A stretch of 64,000 bases of DNA from an uncultured Sedimentitalea sp. (lineage in GTDB: Bacteria > Pseudomonadota > Alphaproteobacteria > Rhodobacterales > Rhodobacteraceae), in NCBI GenBank assembly GCA_947504115.1, contig CANNGH010000004.1:1-64000 (forward strand), written 5' to 3'. The position numbers and the translations under genes were made by a program. The notes under the pieces are model-generated. The model saw only the letters and a list, made by a program, of their open reading frames with translations, was not told where the DNA came from and made no database searches. Positions 57,670 through 64,000 of the stretch are shown here, one piece after another. Every line of letters starts with the position of its first letter. Positions within the stretch are counted from its first letter, which is position 1.

Positions 57670-59358
57670 ATGGCCGACCCTTCCCGTTCCTGGCTGTCGC
57701 GCCAGTTCCGTCATGCGGTCAGTGCCGCCGGTGACGGTTGGCGGGTGCTGCGGCATCGCGGGCCCGGCCAGATCCGGTTCTGGTTCATCGCGCTGGCCAT
57801 CGGCATCGCCGCCGGGTTCGCCGCCTTGTTCTTCCGCAAGGGCATCGACGCCTTGCAGACCGCCCTCTATGGCACCGACGATGTCCACCGTCTCCACAGC
57901 TTCGCCGAATCGCTGCCGTGGTACTGGATCCTGACCATCCCGATCCTGGGCGGGCTGGCCGTCGGGCTGATCCTGCATCGCTTCACGCCGGATGGTCGGG
58001 TTCGCGCGGTGGCCGACGTGATCGAAGGTGCCGCACTGCGCGATGGTCGGGTCGAGCGCCGCGCCGGCGTGGCGTCGATGTTCGCGTCGCTGATTACGCT
58101 GGGATCTGGCGGATCTTCGGGGCGCGAGGGGCCGGTCGTGCATATGGCGGGGGTGATTTCGACGCTTGTGTGCCGTCAAATCAAGGCCGATGGCCTGACA
58201 GGACGCGATCTGCTGGGCTGTGCCGTCGCCGCCGCGGTCTCGGCCAGTTTCAACGCGCCGATAGCGGGCGCGCTTTTCGCGCTCGAGGTGGTGCTGCGCC
58301 ATTTCGCGGTCCACGCCTTTGCTCCGATCGTCATCGCAAGCGTGGCCGGCACCGTGATCAACCGGCTGGAATTCGGCGACGTGACGGAATTCACCCTGAC
58401 GACGCCGGGCGCCCTTGAATTCTATGTCGAACTTCCCGCCTTTCTGGTGCTCGGGCTGGTGTGCGGCGTGATCGCCGTCATCATGATGCGCTCGATTTTC
58501 TGGGCCGAGGATATGGCCGACCGACTGCAAAAGCGCAGCGGTCTGCCCCGCTGGCTGCGCCCGGCAGTGTCGGGGGCATTGCTGGGCGCCATTGCGATCT
58601 GGTTTCCCCATATCATCGGTGTGGGTTACGAGACGACCTATAACGCGCTGTCGGGCGATTACCTGCTGAACGAAGCCATCGTCTTTGCGGTGATCAAGAC
58701 TGCGGCCGTCGCCCTGACATTCGGCGGGCGCATGGGGGGCGGCGTTTTTTCACCCTCGTTGATGTTGGGCGCGTTATCAGGGCTGGCTTTCGGACTGATC
58801 GCCACCAGCCTGTTGCCGGACGTTTCGGGGAACCCGACGCTATACGCCTATGCCGGGATGGGGGCGGTGGCCGCGGCCGTTCTGGGTGCGCCGATCTCGA
58901 CGACGATGATCGTGTTCGAACTGACCGGAGACTGGCAGATCGGCATTGCGGTGATGGTATCGGTCAGCATCTCCACCGCGCTGGCCTCGCGCATGGTCGA
59001 GCGTTCGTTCTTTCTGACCCAACTGGAACGTCAGGGCCTTCATTTGGCGGCCGGTCCGCAGGCGTATCTCCCGGCGACGTTTCAGGCGCGCAGTGTCATG
59101 CGGGCACCGGATGCGCCCAATGCCGCAAGCCCGGCCCGGTGCCGGGAGATGATCGAAGACGGGCTTTACGTTGCATCGAACACCACGCTCGAGGCGGCGC
59201 TGCCGCTGCTTGATCGTGTTGCCGACGGGTTCGTGCCGGTGGTTCAGCAAGACGATGATGATGCGCCCCGGCGCCTGGTCGGTGCGTTGTTCCATATCGA
59301 TGCGCTCAAGGCGTACAATCGCGCGTTGGCCGCTATTGCCGCCGAGGAACATTCCTGA
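57670..59358 (+). CDS. ClC family chloride channel or exchanger
   Basis: This 562-residue membrane protein with about ten helices contains ClC motifs GSGGSSGREGPVVH (near residue 145), GGRMGGGVFSPSLMLG near 355 and GAPISTTMIVFELTGDW near 410. The last ~100 residues resemble a degenerate CBS region (ALPLLDRVADGFVPVV). The first motif's GSGGS differs from the GSGIP of canonical exchangers, so transport mode (channel or H+/Cl-) is unclear. A start at ATG 57670 follows a GAGGCAGGC element. Confidence 0.9.
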   Translation: MADPSRSWLSRQFRHAVSAAGDGWRVLRHRGPGQIRFWFIALAIGIAAGFAALFFRKGIDALQTALYGTDDVHRLHSFAESLPWYWILTIPILGGLAVGLILHRFTPDGRVRAVADVIEGAALRDGRVERRAGVASMFASLITLGSGGSSGREGPVVHMAGVISTLVCRQIKADGLTGRDLLGCAVAAAVSASFNAPIAGALFALEVVLRHFAVHAFAPIVIASVAGTVINRLEFGDVTEFTLTTPGALEFYVELPAFLVLGLVCGVIAVIMMRSIFWAEDMADRLQKRSGLPRWLRPAVSGALLGAIAIWFPHIIGVGYETTYNALSGDYLLNEAIVFAVIKTAAVALTFGGRMGGGVFSPSLMLGALSGLAFGLIATSLLPDVSGNPTLYAYAGMGAVAAAVLGAPISTTMIVFELTGDWQIGIAVMVSVSISTALASRMVERSFFLTQLERQGLHLAAGPQAYLPATFQARSVMRAPDAPNAASPARCREMIEDGLYVASNTTLEAALPLLDRVADGFVPVVQQDDDDAPRRLVGALFHIDALKAYNRALAAIAAEEHS

Positions 59359-59449
59359 CGCCGCCGCCGCGTCACGCTTTCGCTTGTCATGTCAGAAGCC
59401 GAAAGATACTCGCTTTTTGAGCGTGAGGGTATCGGGGCTGAGAGATCAA

Positions 59450-59923
59450 TTGGAAGATGGTGTCGTGGTACAGATCAAGGCCAGCCAGCCGCGGAGATGG
59501 CTGGGTGTTGTCACGCTGGGCCTGCTCGGCGCGCTGTTCCTGCGGGTCGCGGTGAGCGTGGCGGACGGATTGTGGATGCAGGGCACTCTTGCCGGATTGG
59601 CGATATTGGTCTGGTCCCTGGCGTGGCAGATGTGGCGTGCAACCGCCCTGTGCGTCGAACTGAACGACGGCGGGTTGCGCGACAGCGCCGGCGTCATCCT
59701 CGCACGGCTTGACGATATCGATACGGTGGAGCGCGGGAGTTTCGCGCTCAAGCCATCGCAGGGTTTCGTTCTGCGCACGACGACACCGGGCGCGTTTGCA
59801 TGGCGCCCTGGCCTGTGGTGGCGCATCGGCCGCCGGGTCGGGGTGGGCGGCGTTGTGCCGGCGTCGCAGACACGGCAGATGGCGGCGTTGCTGAGCGCGC
59901 GACTGACGGCCCGAAATCGTTAA
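59450..59923 (+). CDS. small membrane protein, conserved hypothetical
   Basis: This protein is about 157 residues with two N-terminal hydrophobic segments (WLGVVTLGLLGALFLRV and GTLAGLAILVWSLAWQMW) and a soluble part ending SARLTARNR. The start is uncertain: TTG 59450 has GAGAG just upstream, and GTG 59423 is also in frame. I do not recognise a family. It is downstream of the ClC gene in the same direction. Confidence 0.6.
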   Translation: MEDGVVVQIKASQPRRWLGVVTLGLLGALFLRVAVSVADGLWMQGTLAGLAILVWSLAWQMWRATALCVELNDGGLRDSAGVILARLDDIDTVERGSFALKPSQGFVLRTTTPGAFAWRPGLWWRIGRRVGVGGVVPASQTRQMAALLSARLTARNR

Positions 59924-59928
59924 AGTGC

Positions 59929-60016
59929 TTCGGCTTTTACCTGAGACATCGCGTATCACAATTCGCTTTCGAGCGTTGGCGAGAGGCAGTGAATCCTGAT
60001 TCAGGTTAAAGCCGAA
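59929..60016. repeat. MITE-like inverted-repeat element
   Basis: TTCGGCTTTTACCTGA (59929-59944) and TCAGGTTAAAGCCGAA (60001-60016) are 16-base terminal inverted repeats with one mismatch, enclosing 56 bases. A second perfect palindrome, TGAATC-CT-GATTCA, sits at 59990-60003. It lies between the convergent small membrane gene and the Tad genes, so it may also serve as a two-way terminator. It looks like a dispersed repeat, but no second copy is in the window. Confidence 0.6.
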
Positions 60017-60077
60017 ACGCTCCAGCGGCGCGACCGCGTCGTCTCGCATCTCGAAGAGCAGCGGAAGCTAAACAGTT

Positions 60078-60683
60078 TCAGCCTTCGGCGTTGTCGCTGT
60101 CGTCGTTCGGGTCGAAATCGTCGCCGGCCCAGGCGACCTGTGGGGCAAAACGCGGGCGCGTGAAGACAAAGTTGGTCAGTTGCGTCTCGTCAAGGCCGAC
60201 ACGAAAGCTCGGCGTAAAGGTGTTGGAGGTTTCGACCAGGATCACGCGTTCGCCATCGGACATCGTTGGCAGGCGGTCCTTCATGCCGACCAGGGCGGCA
60301 TCGCTCAGAACCGCTTGGTAACCCCGTGCCACTGACCAGTCCACATGGTATTTGTTCATATCCTCATCCCATTGCACGATGGTGACGCGCAAGGCCGTGT
60401 CCGTTCCGGAACGGGTCATCAGCGTCAGCAGTTTTTGCAGTGAATCGATATAATTGTCGTCGATTCCCGCGGTTTCTCGCGAGATCATGTCGCTGATCGT
60501 ATAGGCTGCCTTGAGGTTGACCGCGCTCTGCCGATAGCCATCGAAAAAGACGAAACATGCAGTGAAGGCCCAGAACAGGATCGGCATGGCCAGCACGAAT
60601 TCCACCGAAACGGCACCGTGGGTCGCGTCCGCGAAACGGCTCAGGCGGGTGCGAAGGTGCGATTTCGGGCGCATGGCGATCAC
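60078..60683 (-). CDS. TadE/TadG-like pilus assembly protein
   Basis: This 201-residue protein has a basic N-terminus, then a prepilin-like hydrophobic helix (GAVSVEFVLAMPILFWAFTA) typical of TadE/TadF pseudopilins, and a periplasmic domain. The GTG at 60683 overlaps the preceding stop (GTGA), and ATG 60674 is a possible alternative. Last of three linked tad-like genes on the minus strand. Confidence 0.78.
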   Translation of the reverse strand: MIAMRPKSHLRTRLSRFADATHGAVSVEFVLAMPILFWAFTACFVFFDGYRQSAVNLKAAYTISDMISRETAGIDDNYIDSLQKLLTLMTRSGTDTALRVTIVQWDEDMNKYHVDWSVARGYQAVLSDAALVGMKDRLPTMSDGERVILVETSNTFTPSFRVGLDETQLTNFVFTRPRFAPQVAWAGDDFDPNDDSDNAEG

Positions 60684-61216
60684 TCCGGTTCCTGTACGAA
60701 GGCCGACATGGACACCAACGAAAATTGCCCGGCGGCGTCCTTGGTGAGGTTCTTGCCCAGTCCCGTCGTGGGAAAGATGGGCGTGATCTTGGCGCAGGCG
60801 CGCAGGATCATCATATCGTTGGCCTGAGCCTGATTGTCGAAGTTGCGCACCGGTTTGGCCTCCTCGGATCGATCGGTGCAGTCGGGCCGCTCGCCTATGC
60901 CGCTCCAGTTTCGTGGATCGACGCGCACCATTTCCAGCCGCAGATTGTCGGCGCAGTCCTCGATAAAGCTGGCGCGTGCACAGATCGTGGTTTTGATCTG
61001 GTCATGTTGCGGCGCGTCGCCCGTCCCCAGCCGGATGTCGCGCACGGTGAGGTCCATGGCGCGCTCCAGCATGGCGTGGCGCAGACTGACCATGCCCAGT
61101 TCGGCACCGGCCAGCAGCATGCCGATCATGGCGGGAAAGACGATGGCGAATTCGATAGTGGCATTGCCGTCCTCGCGCTGACGCCAGTTTGCGAGGAAAT
61201 TGCCCACCCGTTGCAT
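60680..61216 (-). CDS. TadE-like pseudopilin
   Basis: This 178-residue protein has the classic TadE-like N-terminus GNATIEFAIVFPAMIGML and continues into AGAELGMVSLRHAMLERAMD. The Glu in the hydrophobic stretch is the conserved prepilin residue. ATG 61216 shares its bases with the stop of the VWA gene (TGATG), so translation is coupled. Together with its neighbours it should contribute to a Flp/Tad pilus or tight-adherence system; the secretion ATPase is not in the window. Confidence 0.8.
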   Translation of the reverse strand: MQRVGNFLANWRQREDGNATIEFAIVFPAMIGMLLAGAELGMVSLRHAMLERAMDLTVRDIRLGTGDAPQHDQIKTTICARASFIEDCADNLRLEMVRVDPRNWSGIGERPDCTDRSEEAKPVRNFDNQAQANDMMILRACAKITPIFPTTGLGKNLTKDAAGQFSLVSMSAFVQEPE

Positions 61217-62649
61217 CAGTTCACCAGTTTCAGTTCGTTGATTTGCCGCGCGATGTTGATGAACACCTTGGCGATGTCGTCGGTGCCGGCCTTGAAGAAG
61301 TGCGATGGACTTGAGGCGCATTGCTTCATCTGGCTCTGAACCGTGTCGGGCGCATCGAAGGCGATGGTGTAGACAATGACGTTGCGATGCGCGGATTTGG
61401 CCAGATCGCATTGCTTCTTGAAGCGCGTGAAGTTGGTGCTTTTCGACGTGATTTCGTTGCGGTCGCTTTTCCGTCCCTCGTTCAGTTCCTGCGTGGGGTT
61501 TTCCGGATGCATGGGATCTTTCGGGCGCACCTGCTCGGTGACCTGACCGTCGGTCATCAAGACGATGTATTTTACCGTTTCGGGATCTTTCCACGACGCG
61601 GGCCGCGTGCCGAAACCGGCTGGGATCACCTTGTCAGTGGCCATTTTGGCGAACGTCGCCTGGGAAGACGGATTCAGAAGCGCCAGCGCCCATTTCATCG
61701 CGTATTGCGTTCCGGTGCCGTCGTGCATCCGCATTGCGTTGATGAGGCCGTTCAGTTTGACCGCGTCGTTGGACGCATAGATGATCGAGGACTCGTCGCG
61801 CGGGCACCAGCCCCAGTCCATCACCGAAGAGGCGATCTTCCAGTTCATGAAATGCGGCGTCTGATCATAGCCGGCTTCATTAGGCAGATCGGAATGCGTG
61901 AAATCACTGCCGTTCAGTTCCAGGCAAGACGATACGTTGGGATAGCGGTCGTTCTCGTCGCCGCCATCGTCTTCGTCCAGTTCGATGTCGGCATAGCGCC
62001 GCCCGTTCAGGTGGTCGAACATCCAGGGTCCGGGATTGGTCTGGCCGGCATAGGGGATCAGGTTGATCGACGTCTTGTCCTTGGCATCGTCCTTTAGAAC
62101 GGCATTCACGAATTTTACCGCCGCCGGTCGCAGCGCCGTCATCCGTCCATCATTGCGCATCGATCCCGATATATCCAGCACCAGCGAGATTTCGACATTG
62201 GGCACGCGTTCGAGCGCCGCGGCAACGGCCGGAACGGTCAGGGAATCGACGCCGTTCAGATGCATGAAATCGGTGGGCATCTCGGCCCGGGCCTCGGCGT
62301 GGACGTTGCGAAAATTGATGCCTTGAGTGACCTTGATCGAGTCCTCGTCGAGATATTGCAACAAGCCGGACGTGTCGAAGTAATCGATCACCACCTCGCG
62401 CGGAGGCCTTTTCTGGTTCAGATCGGCGGCGGCCAGAACCGCGCGGTCGAGGGTGGACTGCAACAGACTACGGTCGCGTTCGAACCGCATCAGATCAATG
62501 CCGATCCCTGCCATCATCAGCATGAGAATGAACATGTAGAGGCTGAAAATGATCAGCGAACCGCCCTCGTCCCGGCCGAATTCGCGCAGATGTCCGGAGA
62601 TCCGTTCGACGACGGGGGCGGTGCGGGTGTCCGGTGGATATTCGGGCAT
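61216..62649 (-). CDS. TadG-like protein with von Willebrand factor A domain
   Basis: This 477-residue protein has an N-terminal hydrophobic segment (GGSLIIFSLYMFILMLMMAG) of the TadE/TadG kind and a VWA domain starting near residue 150 with the MIDAS metal site LVLDISGSMRND (DxSxS). A later VLMTDGQVTEQ fits the third MIDAS loop. TadG proteins are exported pilus components that may bind ligands through VWA. ATG 62649 opens the row; the divergent dehydrogenase starts about 300 bases away. Confidence 0.85.
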   Translation of the reverse strand: MPEYPPDTRTAPVVERISGHLREFGRDEGGSLIIFSLYMFILMLMMAGIGIDLMRFERDRSLLQSTLDRAVLAAADLNQKRPPREVVIDYFDTSGLLQYLDEDSIKVTQGINFRNVHAEARAEMPTDFMHLNGVDSLTVPAVAAALERVPNVEISLVLDISGSMRNDGRMTALRPAAVKFVNAVLKDDAKDKTSINLIPYAGQTNPGPWMFDHLNGRRYADIELDEDDGGDENDRYPNVSSCLELNGSDFTHSDLPNEAGYDQTPHFMNWKIASSVMDWGWCPRDESSIIYASNDAVKLNGLINAMRMHDGTGTQYAMKWALALLNPSSQATFAKMATDKVIPAGFGTRPASWKDPETVKYIVLMTDGQVTEQVRPKDPMHPENPTQELNEGRKSDRNEITSKSTNFTRFKKQCDLAKSAHRNVIVYTIAFDAPDTVQSQMKQCASSPSHFFKAGTDDIAKVFINIARQINELKLVN

Positions 62650-62944
62650 TGCATGTCTCTTTCGCCAAACGGAAGGCCGTGATCGTCGGATGCGATTTGG
62701 TCAGGCCAAGCTTTGTCGGAAAAGATGTCCGAAATCGGGCGAAAACAAAGCGAAACAATGAGGTTCTCGCGGGGTCTATGCAAATCCGCGAGAGCGACGC
62801 GGATTGCCGCGGCTTGGGCGCGCAAAGACATGAATTTGTCGCCGCTGTTGCCGAATTTCGGCGCACGGTTTAACCATTTCATCATGGAATGACAGTCACA
62901 TGAACCGCAGCGCGACTCGCCGCTGCCTCGGGAGGGACCCTTGC
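62650..62944. other. divergent promoter region, tad genes and dehydrogenase
   Basis: About 295 bases without a gene. TTAACCAT at 62870-62877 matches a CtrA half-site consensus, and GGGAGG at 62930-62935 is the ribosome-binding site of the dehydrogenase. No perfect full CtrA palindrome was found. Regulation by CtrA is therefore only a possibility. Confidence 0.35.
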
Positions 62945-64000
62945 ATGACCCAGATCAATGAACCCAGCTTTCGCGAAAGTGTGGACCTGATGTTCAACCG
63001 GGCGGTCGCCCTGATGGACCTGTCGCCGGGGCTGGAGGAAAAGATCCGGGTTTGCAATTCCACTTATACCGTGCGTTTCGGGGTGCGGCTTCGCGGACAT
63101 GTGCACACCTTCACCGGCTATCGCTCGGTCCATTCCGAACATATGGAGCCGGTCAAGGGCGGCATTCGCTATGCGCCCAACGTGCATCAGGATGAGGTCG
63201 AGGCGCTGGCGGCGCTGATGACCTATAAATGCGCGTTGGTCGAGGTGCCGTTCGGCGGCTCGAAGGGTGGGTTGCGCATCGATCCGCGGCTCTACGAGGA
63301 ACGCGAACTGGAACAGATCACCCGCCGTTTCGCCTATGAACTGGTCAAGCGCGACCTGATCCATCCCAGTCAGAACGTCCCGGCCCCCGATATGGGCACC
63401 GGCGAACGCGAAATGGCCTGGATCGCCGATCAGTACGCCCGCATGAACACGACCGATATCAATTCGCGCGCCTGCGTCACCGGCAAGCCGCTGAATGCCG
63501 GCGGCATCGTCGGCCGCGTCGAGGCGACGGGGCGGGGGGTGCAATTCGCGCTGCGCGAGTTCTTTCGCCATCCCGAGGACGTGGCCAAGGCCGGGCTGTC
63601 AGGCGGGCTGGATGGCAAGAGGGTCATCGTGCAGGGGCTCGGGAATGTCGGCTTTCACGCGGCGAAATTCCTCGCGCAGGAAGACGGCGTCGCCATCACG
63701 GGCATCGTGGAACATGACGGCGCGCTGTTCGACCCCGACGGGCTGGATGTCGAGGCGGTGCATCAATGGCTGGTGCGTCATGGCGGGGTTTCCGGGTATC
63801 CCGACGCCACCCATACCGCCGATGGCGCGAAGGTACTGGAAGAAGCCTGCGACATCCTGATTCCGGCGGCGATGGAGGGTGTGATCAACATGGCCAATGC
63901 GCCGCGCATCCGCGCCCCGCTGATCATCGAGGCGGCCAACGGCCCGATCACCGCCGGCGCCGACGAAATCCTGCGGGACAAGGGGGTCCTCATCGTCCCG
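62945..64000 (+). CDS. Glu/Leu/Phe/Val dehydrogenase, partial at window edge
   Basis: The first 352 residues of an NAD(P)-dependent amino-acid dehydrogenase (glutamate dehydrogenase superfamily) are present; the gene continues past 64000. The catalytic-domain motif PFGGSKGGLRIDP near residue 108 contains the active-site Lys; HPSQNVPAPDMGTGEREMAW near 140 and the dinucleotide-binding GLGNVGFHAAKFLA near 234 follow. The ATG at 62945 has GGGAGG about 9 bases upstream. It probably deaminates glutamate reversibly, but substrate among Glu, Leu, Phe or Val cannot be fixed. Confidence 0.92.
   Translation, partial: MTQINEPSFRESVDLMFNRAVALMDLSPGLEEKIRVCNSTYTVRFGVRLRGHVHTFTGYRSVHSEHMEPVKGGIRYAPNVHQDEVEALAALMTYKCALVEVPFGGSKGGLRIDPRLYEERELEQITRRFAYELVKRDLIHPSQNVPAPDMGTGEREMAWIADQYARMNTTDINSRACVTGKPLNAGGIVGRVEATGRGVQFALREFFRHPEDVAKAGLSGGLDGKRVIVQGLGNVGFHAAKFLAQEDGVAITGIVEHDGALFDPDGLDVEAVHQWLVRHGGVSGYPDATHTADGAKVLEEACDILIPAAMEGVINMANAPRIRAPLIIEAANGPITAGADEILRDKGVLIVP

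Overview
The window is a high-GC alphaproteobacterial chromosome segment, most likely from a Rhodobacteraceae/Roseobacter-group organism. The evidence is a division-and-cell-wall (dcw) cluster containing DUF2484; the linked set murA, DUF2948, hisD, UPF0262, infA, maf and yacG; a UDP-GlcNAc-type lipid A gene (lpxC); a DNPR-type (meso-diaminopimelate) MurE; and a DUF1127 gene followed by hairpins with CCUCCUCCC loops, as known from Rhodobacter. Nothing in the sequence fixes the species.

Region 1 (1-5.6 kb) is a decayed defence/mobile island ending at a tRNA-Phe gene. It holds a truncated unknown gene joined out of frame to a BREX-1 pglX that lacks its N-terminus and carries a frameshift, then a pglZ stub. 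After these come remnants of a DUF2384 antitoxin and RES toxin with several frameshifts, and an intact AlpA-like regulator next to the tRNA.

Region 2 (5.7-12.8 kb, minus strand) is housekeeping: yacG, an RNase E/G protein, maf, infA, a low-molecular-weight phosphatase, UPF0262, hisD, a membrane protein, DUF2948, murA and a 52-residue basic protein.

Region 3 (12.97-23.66 kb) lies between tRNA-Thr and tRNA-Gly. It is a minus-strand uptake and catabolism cluster: an oligopeptide/sugar-type ABC transporter (binding protein, two permeases, fused double ATPase), two enolase-superfamily sugar-acid enzymes (one interrupted by a 6-bp insertion carrying a stop), a GMC oxidoreductase and a VanZ-like protein. 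Its substrate is unknown.

Region 4 (23.7-31.8 kb) has pyruvate carboxylase, a frameshifted ZIP transporter, a UvrD helicase, and an EamA transporter that has lost its middle. The DUF1127 gene and a seven-hairpin array of candidate 'cuckoo'-type sRNAs with CCUCCUCCC loops follow. This array is the most interesting locus here.

Region 5 (32.7-54.9 kb) is the dcw cluster: mraZ, rsmH, ftsL, ftsI, murE, murF, mraY, murD, (opposite-strand flavoprotein), ftsW, murG, murC, DUF2484, small membrane protein, murB, ddl, ftsQ, ftsA, ftsZ, then lpxC. Most adjacent genes overlap by 4 bp. Together they make lipid II and build the division ring.

Region 6 (55-64 kb) has bamD, recN, a ClC channel, a small membrane protein, a palindromic repeat, three Tad-type pilus pseudopilin/VWA genes on the minus strand, and the start of a Glu/Leu/Phe/Val dehydrogenase cut by the window edge.

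Several genes are broken. Two of the breaks are single-base changes in G or C runs, so some could be sequencing errors. The large deletions and multi-hit decay in region 1 and in the EamA gene are harder to explain that way.
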